A stretch of DNA of 63,713 nucleotides from an uncultured Clostridiaceae bacterium (GCA_947647275.1 CANSJQ010000008.1:1-63713); one strand, 5' to 3'. Positions 44,617-55,851 are shown, counted from the first letter of the stretch. Notes: generated by a model from the sequence alone, not told the origin. Program-made: numbers and translations.

Positions 44617-44624
44617 TCTATTTT

Positions 44625-47600
44625 TTATTTTAGAACTTTCTTTTTAATAAAGATTATTCCTGTAATTAATATTGCACTTGCTAATAATGTTATTCCTGCT
44701 ATTATATAAGATATTCCTCCATTTCCAAATGGTGGTAATATTTTAACAATTTCTGCTCTATCGGCATCTACTTCTGTAATATTTCCATTTGGGTTTTGAT
44801 TACCTACTACTGAGTATGCCATTCTTCTACCTACATCATTGCTTGTTTTTACAATTTCTACAACATTTCTATATGTTAAATCATCTGTTTTATTTTCTGA
44901 AGTGATTAATTGTGTTAATACTAAGTCATCACTTACTGAAGCTTTTGTTTTATCATATTTCTCAGGTACTAATTCAGTTTTTGCAATATTTGAATTTTCA
45001 TTTGTTGTAATTATTGTATTGTATTTTTTAACTTCATTTGCTAGTTTGTTATTTATTAATGTTTTTGTTTCTTCTTGGCTTGCTAATAAAGTTTGTTCTT
45101 CTATTACACTCCAACTGTTATTATCTATTGCATAGAATTGTAAATTGTTTGCTACATAATCAATTACTTGATCTGCCTTAGTTTTTACAACTGTTCTTGG
45201 ATTAGATACTATACCTGTATAGTAGAACATATTGTCTTTATAGTCTACTTCTCCTTTATTTGTTACAGTTACTTTATAAGAAATTTTGATTGTTGCACCA
45301 TGCATTAATTCTTCATCCATAGACATTTGAATTAAACCATATTGTGCATCATAATCTCTTATAGCAATCATTGGATCATCTTTTAGCATTAGGTCTTCAT
45401 TATAATATTTAAATTCATGTGCTTTGTGTTTTCTCCATAATACATTTGTTGCCTTTTGAGTTGCATCAAATAATGTTGATCCATCTGCTAATGTTAGTTT
45501 AATATTTGTTACTTCTTTATTAATTGAAAGTTGAGCTTTTGGTCTTTCTTCTAGTCCTAAATTTAAGTTTTGAATTTTATATGTCGTATTATTATATTTC
45601 TCTTGACCGTAATTTCCTTGATTTTCTGTTCCTGTTCTATCATATTCAACTTCTATATCAATTACTCCTGTTTCAGCTGTCATTTGAGTTTTCGCCATTA
45701 ACTCTGTCAACATATTTTGTAACTCTTCTCTTGAATAGTAAACTTCATTTCCATTCTTATCGACATATACTGTTCCCTTTTCATGTGATGCTAGCACCCC
45801 TGCAATTCTATTTATAACTTCTTTATCTGAATATCCTATTACATCTTCTCTACTGTTTAGTGTAGCATTTTCTCTATAATATGGTGTATTTACATTATTA
45901 TCAGTCATAATATCTTTTGCATCTGATACATTTGTTTTTGCATCTGAAGCTGTAATATTATATACAAATGCTCCTGATGTATTATTGTTATATACATCGT
46001 TATTATTTGACTGTATTATTCCCGCTTGATATGTTGTTGTTTTGTAATCTTGACCATTATATGATTTTTCATTTTGTCCTTGCCATTCAGAAATTCCTGT
46101 AGATTCAGATACTTTTGGAAGTGCAGTTTTTACCGTATCTCCATAAATATATCTAACTATATAATTTCCTGTTGGGTATGATTTAAATACATATTTTCCT
46201 ATAGTGTCATCTACTACATCTGGTATTAATGCTGTTCCACTTTCACCTATTAAATTGATAATTGGTTTATATGTTCCTTGACCAGATGAGAATCTTTCCC
46301 ATACATATTCTGTTCCATTATTCATAAGTTCTACTAATTCTACAGTTAGCCCATTTATTGAAACTTCTTTTGAAGCTTCGTATATACCATCACCAACTGC
46401 TGTCACTTGTTCATTATTAATTACATTTCTTTTATCTTCCCAAATAATACCATCCATTGTTCTACATACTATTTCACCATTTTCTCTATATATTATTAGT
46501 CTAATATTTGGTGCTTTATCTGTATCATCTTCAAAGTTATTGTAGTTAATGTTTCCATCTTTTGGTACGTCATTTGGATTTATATTTCCTGGTACTGAGT
46601 CTCTGTCAAATAAACCTGCCACTTTGTTTCCTGAAGTTTTTCCTACATTTGGTATATAAGTTCCATCTCTATAATATGTTTTAAATCCATTTATTTCTGC
46701 AATATTTTCTTTTCCTACTCCAATTGCTGTTGCTTTTTCTACAGTTTCATCAAGTCTTATCCAGTCCTCACCATTTATAGTATCTTTTTTAACTTTAAAT
46801 GTTAAGTAAATATATGCTGTTTGACCTGTAGTTAATTTTTGTCCTTGTAATCCTTGTACATATACTGCATCATAACCTTTAATGTCTGTTTCATTTTGTG
46901 TTCCATACATACTTGTATATGATGCTTTTACAGGATATTGTCCTTTATTTTTTCCATTCTTTATTTCAATATATGAACGTTCATTTATATATTCGTAATC
47001 TTCATCGAAGTAATCTACAACTTCTGTTATTTCACCTTGAATGCTTTGTGATTGGTTACGAACGGTTAATTTATACGTTACATATACATTTAATTCATCT
47101 GCTTTTGTTTTACCATATGCAGTAGCATTATCATAGTTTGATGCTTTATACTGATAATCTGAACCAAATATTTCTCTTGAGTATTTAGTATTGTAATATG
47201 CATCTGAAAGTCTTACATTTATATCCCAAGTTCCATGGTCTGTTTCGTCTGCGAAACTTCTTGTATCATAGTCATATGTATGAACTTTTCCATTAATTTC
47301 TATTGTTGCCTTTTGTACGTCTTTTCTTAATGCCATATCAAATTGCTCTCTTCTATTTAATCCGAAATCAATTTGTAAATGTGATGGATATAATGCTGGA
47401 TAAAATACTCCCGCTACTGTTCTTGCTTCAGTACTTTCATTAAAATTATCCCAAATTGGGTAATTTACTCTTGTACCATTATATCCTGTATATGAAGATA
47501 TTCTACAGTCTTCTATAAATTGTAATTTGCTTTTTGTAGTATCATTATTTCCAAACTTACTTAATGTATTTGCATATGCTGTTTGGTAGTTCTTAGTTTG

Positions 47601-49364
47601 TATTGCTTGTTCAATTAAATAGTCATATATTTCTTTAATACCATATGGTGTTTCTGAACTTTCCTTTTCAATTATCCAAGCTGTATTTTTAGAATCTTTT
47701 TTATAGTATAAACTTCTTCTTACTGTATAATTTTCTGGTGCTGAACCAATGTGTGCAAAGTGATTATTAAAGTTTACTCTTTCATTTGGATCTTCTGTTC
47801 CATTATTTTTCCATCCCGCAAGTCTTTGTTCATTTGTTAATGAGTTATCATATTTTGTTGCTTGGTATATTTGTCCATCATAAACAAATTCTATATAATA
47901 TTTCTTTTGAGCATTCAAATTATTAAATTCATAGTATCCATCTTTATTAGTTACTGTTCTTGCTACTTCTGTCCCACTTTGTTCGTGTAATATAACTTCT
48001 ACACCTGACTTTACATTTTCACTTTCATCTTTGATACCATTTGGCTCACTAAGCTTGCTTGAATCTTCATCTTCCCATACACGACCAGCTAATTTTATAG
48101 TTAAGTTTTTAGTTGGTGGTGGTGGTGGTATATCTGGTACTATATTAATTGGTATATCTAATGAAGAATCATTTAATTTTCTTTCTCCTTCTGCTGACAT
48201 TAGCTTTTGGCTAGGATCTGATGTTGCTACTATTTTTGCTGTCTCTACTTCACAGTCAAAACAATTTACTGTTGTTTTATGCGAACTTTGACAATCTTCT
48301 GGACAATTATCACTGTGTGAGCCTGATTTTTCATGTGTGTGTTTTGGATGTTTAAAAGTATAACTTGTTTCATATCTTGTTCCTTTATAATATGTAAGAG
48401 TTGCTGTTGCCTCCATCCACTGAAAATCAAAATGTATGTTATTTACTTGTTCTTCTTTATCAGATACGAATTTAACATAGAATTCTTCTCCTGATTTTGG
48501 ATATTGTTGAGGGTTTCTATCAACCATTTCTACTCCATCTGGTGTAAAATATCTTGGAGTTATTTCAGTTCCACCTATTATGAAGGATTTTATTTCTATT
48601 TTACCACTTTCTGCTTCTATATATGCTTTTGATACTCCTCCAAATGCTATATTATCATATTGTCCATTTCCATAGTTTATAGTAAATGGTCCAACTATGT
48701 ATTCTTTTGGATTTTGTGCAACACTTACTTTTACATTATTTCCACTACCTGTTGGGCTAGCCATCTGTGACATTTGACTTGGGTTAAATTCTGCATATTT
48801 TGCTGCTTCCGCAAGAATTTCTTGAGATGCTTGGTTTGAATTTGGTTTTGACAAGTTATCGCTCATTGAACTTCCCCATACTGCGTATTGCTTTTCTTCT
48901 GACCAATCATTTATACCTGGTAATGGATATGTTACTATATATGCTTCTTCTGGATACGCTTCTCTTGTAGTTTCTATACTATAATATATTTTTGATTTCA
49001 ACCTTTTTTCATTTTCTAAGGCTAAGTGTTTACAAGATTCTTTATCATTTTTGTGCGCTTCTATATCTGCCACTAAGTCTTCATAATATTCACCTTCTAA
49101 GCTTACATGTCCTCCTTTTTGTGCACAATATATTTGTGATATTCCACTTACTTCGAAATGAATTGGAGTAAATCCTATTACTGTGCTTTCATCAGCTACA
49201 AATGCTGATCCAGGTGCTAAACCTAATATTTCTTTATTGTCAACTTTTTCAAGTGCTGACTTTTCTATTAAGAAGCTAGGTATAGATTTGACAATAATAA
49301 AAGATACTATTGCTATTGCAAATAATACTATTAAATTAATTATTCTTTTTATATTTTCTTTCAT
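44625..49364 (-). CDS. giant surface protein with SdrD B-like domains
   Basis: A 1579-residue cell-surface protein. It has an N-terminal membrane/signal segment (about 8-32), a Cys/His-rich insert near 345-375 (HSDNCPEDCQSSHKT), SdrD B-like beta-sandwich modules (KLAGRVWEDEDSS... near 430; a second, MDGIIWEDKRN..., near 965), many isopeptide/collagen-adhesin-like beta repeats, and a C-terminal membrane helix with a KKKVLK tail. The tail motif before the helix is ILPPFGNGG rather than LPXTG. It follows the 49381 gene by 16 bp on the same strand, so the two form an operon. Adhesion or a surface layer is likely. Confidence 0.8.
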   Translation of the reverse strand: MKENIKRIINLIVLFAIAIVSFIIVKSIPSFLIEKSALEKVDNKEILGLAPGSAFVADESTVIGFTPIHFEVSGISQIYCAQKGGHVSLEGEYYEDLVADIEAHKNDKESCKHLALENEKRLKSKIYYSIETTREAYPEEAYIVTYPLPGINDWSEEKQYAVWGSSMSDNLSKPNSNQASQEILAEAAKYAEFNPSQMSQMASPTGSGNNVKVSVAQNPKEYIVGPFTINYGNGQYDNIAFGGVSKAYIEAESGKIEIKSFIIGGTEITPRYFTPDGVEMVDRNPQQYPKSGEEFYVKFVSDKEEQVNNIHFDFQWMEATATLTYYKGTRYETSYTFKHPKHTHEKSGSHSDNCPEDCQSSHKTTVNCFDCEVETAKIVATSDPSQKLMSAEGERKLNDSSLDIPINIVPDIPPPPPTKNLTIKLAGRVWEDEDSSKLSEPNGIKDESENVKSGVEVILHEQSGTEVARTVTNKDGYYEFNNLNAQKKYYIEFVYDGQIYQATKYDNSLTNEQRLAGWKNNGTEDPNERVNFNNHFAHIGSAPENYTVRRSLYYKKDSKNTAWIIEKESSETPYGIKEIYDYLIEQAIQTKNYQTAYANTLSKFGNNDTTKSKLQFIEDCRISSYTGYNGTRVNYPIWDNFNESTEARTVAGVFYPALYPSHLQIDFGLNRREQFDMALRKDVQKATIEINGKVHTYDYDTRSFADETDHGTWDINVRLSDAYYNTKYSREIFGSDYQYKASNYDNATAYGKTKADELNVYVTYKLTVRNQSQSIQGEITEVVDYFDEDYEYINERSYIEIKNGKNKGQYPVKASYTSMYGTQNETDIKGYDAVYVQGLQGQKLTTGQTAYIYLTFKVKKDTINGEDWIRLDETVEKATAIGVGKENIAEINGFKTYYRDGTYIPNVGKTSGNKVAGLFDRDSVPGNINPNDVPKDGNINYNNFEDDTDKAPNIRLIIYRENGEIVCRTMDGIIWEDKRNVINNEQVTAVGDGIYEASKEVSINGLTVELVELMNNGTEYVWERFSSGQGTYKPIINLIGESGTALIPDVVDDTIGKYVFKSYPTGNYIVRYIYGDTVKTALPKVSESTGISEWQGQNEKSYNGQDYKTTTYQAGIIQSNNNDVYNNNTSGAFVYNITASDAKTNVSDAKDIMTDNNVNTPYYRENATLNSREDVIGYSDKEVINRIAGVLASHEKGTVYVDKNGNEVYYSREELQNMLTELMAKTQMTAETGVIDIEVEYDRTGTENQGNYGQEKYNNTTYKIQNLNLGLEERPKAQLSINKEVTNIKLTLADGSTLFDATQKATNVLWRKHKAHEFKYYNEDLMLKDDPMIAIRDYDAQYGLIQMSMDEELMHGATIKISYKVTVTNKGEVDYKDNMFYYTGIVSNPRTVVKTKADQVIDYVANNLQFYAIDNNSWSVIEEQTLLASQEETKTLINNKLANEVKKYNTIITTNENSNIAKTELVPEKYDKTKASVSDDLVLTQLITSENKTDDLTYRNVVEIVKTSNDVGRRMAYSVVGNQNPNGNITEVDADRAEIVKILPPFGNGGISYIIAGITLLASAILITGIIFIKKKVLK

Positions 49365-49380
49365 ATCTAATACCCCTTTC

Positions 49381-52300
49381 CTACATTCTTCTTAATACAA
49401 ATTTTCTTATATAGTAAATACTTACTCCTAATACTGTACATATAATTACTGAAATTAATGCTGTATAAATTATTGCATCACCAGTTTTTACACTTATTAC
49501 AACGTCTGCTGCTGACATATCATCTTCACCATTTACTTTGTTTGCTGGTGTTGAATCTATATCTGTTGCTCCTTCTTCATTGTATACTTCGTAAAGTTCT
49601 GCGTTGTTGTTTACTATTCCAACATTTTTATCTGTCATTTTTCTTGTTAATGTTAATGTTAGTTCTTGTGACTGACCACTCTCTAGTTTTGTATTTGCTA
49701 AGCTAGAATTGTATAAGTCTCCATTTGTTGATTCATACCAATCTCTATTTAGTTCTGAATTGAATTTCATATCTTTTGGTATATAATCTACTACCTTTTT
49801 AACATAGTTTGCTTTTGCTCCTTCATTTGTAACAACTATTTTGTAATCTATTATAACTGTTGCATTTGAAAGTTCTTTTGCTGGAATTTCAACTTTTGCA
49901 AGTTTTGCATTTTCATAATCATAAGTTTTTACTGTATTACCATATGTTAGTGTTATTTTTGAAATATATTTATCTAATCTTAAATCTGATTTATCTGATT
50001 CAAGTAATCCTATGTCTATATTTCTTGCATTTTCTTTATCTATTCTTATTAAGTCTGATATTGCTACTGTTTGTTCTTTTCCATTTATATTCATATTTGT
50101 ATTTATAAAGTCAGAATTTACATTATTTTGTACTCCATTTACTCTATAGCTTGTTAAGTCATATTTTGCCCAGTTATATACAAATACTACTATATATTCT
50201 CCTGATGGTAAGTTAGTAAATCTGTATTCTCCATTAGAGCTTGTTTGTGTTACCTTTTCTGCCCCTGAGTCAATATCTTTTACTATTTCATTTGTATTTT
50301 TATTTAATAATCTAACTTCTATTCCTGGTAATATTTGTTCTTCTTCATCTCTTTGACCATTTAAGTTAGAATCTAACCATGCTATTCCTGAAATTATATA
50401 TCTTCCTTCTTCTTGTGGTTTATTACTTGGCCCATCTACTAAGTCATGTGCTCCTTTATTATATTCTATTGCTATCTTTACACTATTTGATGTTATTTCT
50501 TCAAACATATCTCCTGAAATTACTGCATAGTTTGTTACTTCTTTTTCTGTGATTCCATCTGGTAATAGCCCAGCTTCCATTGTTACTTTAACAGTTATTT
50601 TTTCATTTTCTTCTAATGAATTTATTTTTGTTTCTAGAACATTTCCATTTGTTACATTTCTTGTTATATCTAATTCATATCCTGCTTTAACTATTTTTGC
50701 ATTCACTATTTTCATTCCTTCTGGAATTACATTTTTAAAGTTAATGTTTTTTACATATACTTTGCTATTGTTTTGAATGTCATATGTAAATGTTATTCTT
50801 TCTTTTTCTTTTACATATCCACTTGAAGGTGCATTTTGTTTAAATGTTAAATTTACTTTGCTTACTTCATTTTTTGTTATATTTGAGTAATGCATACCTA
50901 TATTGTTTGCTTCACCTGTTGTAAAAAATTCTATAATTCCTTGTGCATCATTTACTTTTGCTACTATTATACATTCAATATAGTTTCCTTTTGGTAACTT
51001 ATTTATCGTAAATATAACTTCATTTCCTTCTATACGTTTTGAATATGTTATTTCATTATTTGGTATTGTTCTTGCCTCTATTTTAGCATCTTTTATTTCT
51101 AAACCATTTGGTATTTTTGCTCTTACTACTAAGTTTTCTAAATCTTCTGAATCATTTGCTTTTACTACTGTTGTGTATTCAAGTTCATTACCTTTTACTA
51201 AAGTATATGAACTAAATCTATTTGCTCTTGTTTGAATAGTCATATAGCCTTCTTTAATATTTAGTTTATATTCATTAGATATTACTTCTTTTTGTAATTT
51301 ATCAGCCATAACTCTTACACTATTGTTAAGTGTTACTTCTGATTCTACTCTTTTTTCTTCTTGAATATATAAATTATCTATATATTCCTCCAATTGGCTT
51401 ATTTTCAATTCATATTCAACTATTTTAGTTTCTCCTGCTGGTATTCTTCCTACTGCTATTGTTTTTTCTTTTGTTTCACTTTCTTCATATCCATAGAATA
51501 GTTCTTCTTCTTTATATTCTGTATGTTTTGTACTATATTCATATGCTAATTGTTTTTCTGGATTTTCAATTTTGCTTATATCTTCTGTAAATAAAACTTT
51601 GTACCCTTCCATATAAGTATATATTTTTCCATTTGGTGCAGTTATATTTAATTTTGTATTTTCTGCATCTACTGAACCAGTATTTTTAATGCTTGCTGTA
51701 AATTTAACATATTGTCCTTCTCTTACAATAGAGTTTTCTGGTAAAGTTGATTTTAATTCTACTTGTAATTCTGGTGCATTTCCTGTATATAGTTTTACTT
51801 TATTTGCTTTTGCTCTATCATTTATTATTTGTTCTTCTTTAACATTATTAAAATATACTGTATATAATGAATTTATTTCTTCTGAATATCCTAAGTTTGC
51901 TGGAACTTGTACGTCATAACTAAATTTAGCACTATCTCCTATGTTCATTTCGTAGTTATTTAGTACTATTAGGTATGATTTAACCTTTGTGTAATCTTGA
52001 ATTTCAGTTTGCCATCCATTTTCTATATTGTTTAAATCTTCTGTTGCTGCTCCATTTTCCGAATAATAAATGCTTACATTTTCAAATCCATTTGTATTTA
52101 TAGGGCTTGTCATTGGTGCATCAAATGTATTTTCTAAACTTTCACTTGAGTCTATATCTTTTGTACCTTGCATTAATGTTCTTCCTAATATACGTACATT
52201 ATTAATTTTGTTATTATAATTGTTTATTACTTGTATTTCTGCTTTTGCATTTTGTGCTACTGTTTGCACTTCAAGTACTGCTTCTTCATTTTCAGTTAAT

Positions 52301-54366
52301 GCCATTAGGCTTGCACCTACTGCATAGTTTTCTATTTTATTTACTGTTACTATTCCTGTTGGTGCTATAAAGTTTATTTCTTTATTTACTTCTATTTGTT
52401 CATTTTCATTTGAAACTATCATTTTTACATTTTCAGTTTTGTTTGGTGTTAAATTGTTTACAATTATATCTGTAGTAATAACTAAGTTTGCTCCTCCTGA
52501 AATTGCATCAATACTATATATTGTTTGAGTTCCTGTTAAGCTTACAACAATTTGTTTTCTTCCATTGTTATTCACTACTTTCCAATTTTCTATTTTTAAT
52601 TCAGTTTCAAATGGTAATTGAATATTTTTTATATTAATATTTTCTATATATTGTGGTAAATCAATTACAATCATTGGATTTTTATATAATTTGTTAAATA
52701 TAGAATCTGTTTTTAATATTACTTTAAATTCTACATTTTCATTTACAACTACTGTTGATAAGTTTCTATTACTTAGTTCTAACTCTGAAGTAAGCTGTGG
52801 CTCTACTAAATCTACCTGCAAATTTTGTGCTTTTTCTACTATTGTTTCATTTCCATTTATAGCTGTTCCTATTACTTCTTGTTTAAGCTTTTGGATATTT
52901 TGCATTTGAGCTTTAGTGTAATTACTATTACCTAATATTTCTTTTTCAAAGTTAAATACTAATTCCCCATCTTTTTCTGGTTTTGATGTTTCTATAATTA
53001 CACTTGATGCATTTAGTTCTATTGTTTGATCTTCTGATGTCTTATTTATTACTACTTCATTGTTTCCTATAATAACTTTAACGCTTCCTTCTTGACCTAA
53101 AATTTTTAGCCATGCTTCTTTTTCTACTTTTAAGCTTTTATATATTGTATTTGCTGTATATTCATTACTATCTATTACATATTTATCTGCTAATAGTGAA
53201 AGTTTTACTCTATCTACTAATTCTGGCATTGCTATATTTGATGTTATTTTTTCTGTATATGTTGTATTTATTTTTTCTTCTCTATTGTAGTTTGCATATA
53301 TGTAACCTTTGCTTATATTTTGAACTGTTTCTACTTTGTAATCTACTATTTCTCCCACTTTTTCTGTTAAAGTTACTTCTCCTGTAAATGTTGTTGTTAG
53401 TTCTTGTTCATCATAGCTATATACTATAATATTTGAAGAAGCATTTATTGTTATGTCTGATTGATTATCTACTGCTGTTTCTGAATATTTATAAGTTATT
53501 ATAAATTCATTTAACATATTATTGTTAAAGCAAATCTCTTTATTTTCATTTTCTGTATTTTGAGCTATTATTCTTACAATTTTGTTTTCTTTATCATAGC
53601 TTGAAGTAAAGTTTTCTATATTTTGTTTGTTATATACTGTTACTTCTTGTGGAAGTATACCATTTATTTCTGGCACTGAAATTTCTATTTTATTTTGTTT
53701 TATTGGTAACACATTATCTTTTAGGTTAGATTTAACATCTACTTGCATTATTAAACCTTTTTGATCATTTATATCATATGGAACATATTTTGTGATTTGT
53801 GCTTCTAACACATTTTCAGTTTCTAATGTCCATTTTAAGTTTAACTCAATTTCTTTTCTAATTTTACATTCCTTTCCTTTTTCATCTATGTATGTACCTG
53901 TTAGAATTACTGAGCTTATTTTGTTTAATTGTTGTTCTGAAATTATATTTTTGGTTTCAAATGTGAATGGTATATCTAACTTAACAACTTCTCCATTATT
54001 TATTTGATTTAATATTATACTATTATTTTCTATTTTCACTATTTTTTCTGATTCTAGTTCATTTGAAATTTTGAAGTTTGAATCAACAAAATCGACCCTA
54101 GCATTTTTAAAATATCCTGCATTTTTTACAGTTATCTGTGCTACGACCTTATTTTCTTTACCTACATTTTTACTTGTTTCGTATTCTTCTCCTTCAAAGT
54201 AAGTATCAAATTCTACATTTTGATGCTGTGTTTTGCTATTTTGATTTTTTAATTTTGAATCTGTAGCAAAAACCACTCCAAGCGTTGAACTTATTGTATT
54301 TACATGTGCTAGTATCATAATAAATACCAATACACTTGCTATAATTTTGTTACCTTTTTTGTACAT
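49381..54366 (-). CDS. giant surface protein with DUF11/SdrD-like repeats
   Basis: A 1661-residue protein, first of a two-gene operon. It has a signal peptide (1-34), many repeated DUF11/conserved-repeat beta domains (for example around 880-960, 1090-1170 and 1230-1330), one SdrD B module (GRYIISGIAWLDSNLNGQRD near 1380), a final DUF11 unit and a C-terminal ISVKTGDAIIYTALISV sorting-like signal with a membrane helix and Arg-rich tail. VKTGD resembles a non-canonical sortase site, and the sortase at 29255 could process it. No in-frame CGG in either giant gene. AGGAGG start. Confidence 0.8.
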   Translation of the reverse strand: MYKKGNKIIASVLVFIMILAHVNTISSTLGVVFATDSKLKNQNSKTQHQNVEFDTYFEGEEYETSKNVGKENKVVAQITVKNAGYFKNARVDFVDSNFKISNELESEKIVKIENNSIILNQINNGEVVKLDIPFTFETKNIISEQQLNKISSVILTGTYIDEKGKECKIRKEIELNLKWTLETENVLEAQITKYVPYDINDQKGLIMQVDVKSNLKDNVLPIKQNKIEISVPEINGILPQEVTVYNKQNIENFTSSYDKENKIVRIIAQNTENENKEICFNNNMLNEFIITYKYSETAVDNQSDITINASSNIIVYSYDEQELTTTFTGEVTLTEKVGEIVDYKVETVQNISKGYIYANYNREEKINTTYTEKITSNIAMPELVDRVKLSLLADKYVIDSNEYTANTIYKSLKVEKEAWLKILGQEGSVKVIIGNNEVVINKTSEDQTIELNASSVIIETSKPEKDGELVFNFEKEILGNSNYTKAQMQNIQKLKQEVIGTAINGNETIVEKAQNLQVDLVEPQLTSELELSNRNLSTVVVNENVEFKVILKTDSIFNKLYKNPMIVIDLPQYIENINIKNIQLPFETELKIENWKVVNNNGRKQIVVSLTGTQTIYSIDAISGGANLVITTDIIVNNLTPNKTENVKMIVSNENEQIEVNKEINFIAPTGIVTVNKIENYAVGASLMALTENEEAVLEVQTVAQNAKAEIQVINNYNNKINNVRILGRTLMQGTKDIDSSESLENTFDAPMTSPINTNGFENVSIYYSENGAATEDLNNIENGWQTEIQDYTKVKSYLIVLNNYEMNIGDSAKFSYDVQVPANLGYSEEINSLYTVYFNNVKEEQIINDRAKANKVKLYTGNAPELQVELKSTLPENSIVREGQYVKFTASIKNTGSVDAENTKLNITAPNGKIYTYMEGYKVLFTEDISKIENPEKQLAYEYSTKHTEYKEEELFYGYEESETKEKTIAVGRIPAGETKIVEYELKISQLEEYIDNLYIQEEKRVESEVTLNNSVRVMADKLQKEVISNEYKLNIKEGYMTIQTRANRFSSYTLVKGNELEYTTVVKANDSEDLENLVVRAKIPNGLEIKDAKIEARTIPNNEITYSKRIEGNEVIFTINKLPKGNYIECIIVAKVNDAQGIIEFFTTGEANNIGMHYSNITKNEVSKVNLTFKQNAPSSGYVKEKERITFTYDIQNNSKVYVKNINFKNVIPEGMKIVNAKIVKAGYELDITRNVTNGNVLETKINSLEENEKITVKVTMEAGLLPDGITEKEVTNYAVISGDMFEEITSNSVKIAIEYNKGAHDLVDGPSNKPQEEGRYIISGIAWLDSNLNGQRDEEEQILPGIEVRLLNKNTNEIVKDIDSGAEKVTQTSSNGEYRFTNLPSGEYIVVFVYNWAKYDLTSYRVNGVQNNVNSDFINTNMNINGKEQTVAISDLIRIDKENARNIDIGLLESDKSDLRLDKYISKITLTYGNTVKTYDYENAKLAKVEIPAKELSNATVIIDYKIVVTNEGAKANYVKKVVDYIPKDMKFNSELNRDWYESTNGDLYNSSLANTKLESGQSQELTLTLTRKMTDKNVGIVNNNAELYEVYNEEGATDIDSTPANKVNGEDDMSAADVVISVKTGDAIIYTALISVIICTVLGVSIYYIRKFVLRRM

Positions 54367-54991
54367 AGAAAAATCCTCCTAATTTATTTAATTTTTTACA
54401 ATATCACCTATACTTTATTATACACCTTTTTCTGGCATTTTTCAACGTTTTAGGGATATTTTTTAAACTTTTTATGTATATTATGCTTTCTTTTACTTTT
54501 ATCGACATTTTTCTACTTCATTTTATGGATATAATACCCCTTAATTATATATATTATATATATTTTTACATATTTAGATGTATTTTTCAACATTCTACAT
54601 ATGTTATATCTTAAAATATTCTGTGATGCACTACGGAAGTACATTTTCAGTTATTTATATTAAGTTTTTATTACATTTTTCTATATTCTTAGGAAAGTCA
54701 TCTACCATAATTAAATTATCTGTTCGAACGTTATTGAGTTACAGATAACTTATACATAGTGAAACCAAGAAGGTGAGTTTGCTAAGAATATAGTTATAAA
54801 AGAATTAGATTTTCTTATATGGTTTTGCAAGTTAGAAAATTTTATTTTTTTTATTTTTTTGTAACACTATTGTTTTTTTTGAATATTATTATAATGATAT
54901 GATATAGAAAATAGATTTATTTTTTAATTTTGTTACTAAAACAGTGACATCTATAAGAAAATAATTTGTTTTAAGAGAGGATGTGCTATTT
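54367..54991. other. 625-bp intergenic region without genes
   Basis: Very AT-rich. It must hold the leftward promoter of the giant protein operon and the rightward promoter of the Asn-rich pair. An 8-bp inverted repeat, TTATCTGT / ACAGATAA, lies near 54716-54750. No coding frame could be supported. Confidence 0.5.
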
Positions 54992-55465
54992 ATGAATGAA
55001 GAGATGTTTAATAATCTTGCTAATATGCTTGATAGCAGTAATAATGCTAATACTTTTAATAGCTCTACTAATAAAAATGCTAATATAAACAATAATAATA
55101 CTAACTATAATAACAATATTAAAAATAGTACTAATGCCTCTAATAATTTTGAAGATAGATTTCAAAATATATTTTCAAATTTCGGTGTAGATTCTAATAA
55201 TAATTCAAATAATAACTCTAGTACATCTGACTCAAATAATGGTTTTGATTTTTCTAATATTGATATGGCTACTATTATGAAAATTAAAAATGTTATGAGT
55301 AAAATGAACAGTAACAAGGATGACCCTAAGTCAAACTTGCTTACTTCTTTAAAACCTTATTTAAGAAATTCTAAAAAAGAACAACTTGATAAATATATGA
55401 AAATTATGAATTTAACCTCTGTTCTTGAGGTATTTAATAATATTGGTGGTGATAATGTAAAATGA
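54992..55465 (+). CDS. Asn-rich protein of unknown function (first of a coupled pair)
   Basis: A 157-residue protein with a low-complexity Asn/Ser middle (about 18-90) and a conserved-looking C-terminus (MKIKNVMSKMNSNKDDPKSN, then LLTSLKPYLRNSKKEQLDKY). I recall this DPxSNLLxxLKP pattern from unnamed clostridial proteins. The ATG at 54992 suits the AGAGAGG site better than a GTG at 54983. Its TGA overlaps the ATG of the next gene, so the two are translationally coupled. Function is unknown; the context is cell-envelope genes. Confidence 0.6.
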   Translation: MNEEMFNNLANMLDSSNNANTFNSSTNKNANINNNNTNYNNNIKNSTNASNNFEDRFQNIFSNFGVDSNNNSNNNSSTSDSNNGFDFSNIDMATIMKIKNVMSKMNSNKDDPKSNLLTSLKPYLRNSKKEQLDKYMKIMNLTSVLEVFNNIGGDNVK

Positions 55466-55851
55466 TAACACCTAATCCCTTTTTTCCTCAATTTAGTCAT
55501 ATGAGGAATAATAATATACATAATTTCAACAATAACTTTAAAGAAAAACCTCACGCCCCTTATTTCCCTAATGCTAATTTGGGTAATTATAAAAACAATA
55601 CCTGCAATAATAATACTAAAACAAATAATTTAGGTTCAGACTTTTCACATTCTACAAATAATTTTTCTAATGCTTTTAATATGGAAAGTGTAGAAAAAGA
55701 AACAAAACAAAATGAACAATTTTTTGAAATATTTGGAATAAAATTATACTTTGATGATTTATTAATTATTGCTCTTCTTTTCTTTTTATATAAAGAAGAA
55801 TGCACTGATGATTCTTTATTCATTATTTTGATACTTTTATTATTAACTTAA
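55462..55851 (+). CDS. Asn-rich protein with C-terminal membrane hairpin (second of the pair)
   Basis: A 129-residue protein with an Asn/Pro-rich N-terminus and a C-terminal block (GIKLYFDDLLIIALLFFLYK, then a short acidic turn and FIILILLLL) that looks like a membrane hairpin and recurs in clostridial proteins of unknown function. It overlaps the previous gene by four bases (ATGA). The pair ends at a strong terminator shared with minC on the other strand. Confidence 0.6.
   Translation: MITPNPFFPQFSHMRNNNIHNFNNNFKEKPHAPYFPNANLGNYKNNTCNNNTKTNNLGSDFSHSTNNFSNAFNMESVEKETKQNEQFFEIFGIKLYFDDLLIIALLFFLYKEECTDDSLFIILILLLLT

Noticed and set aside
45524..45817. Leu/Phe-rich open frames opposite the long surface-protein and PBP genes
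   Set aside because: They are antisense shadows of AT-rich genes, without ribosome sites or recognisable protein features.
55462..55465. TGA read as tryptophan
   Set aside because: TGA ends several genes at natural ends, for example at 8354-8356 and 55463-55465.
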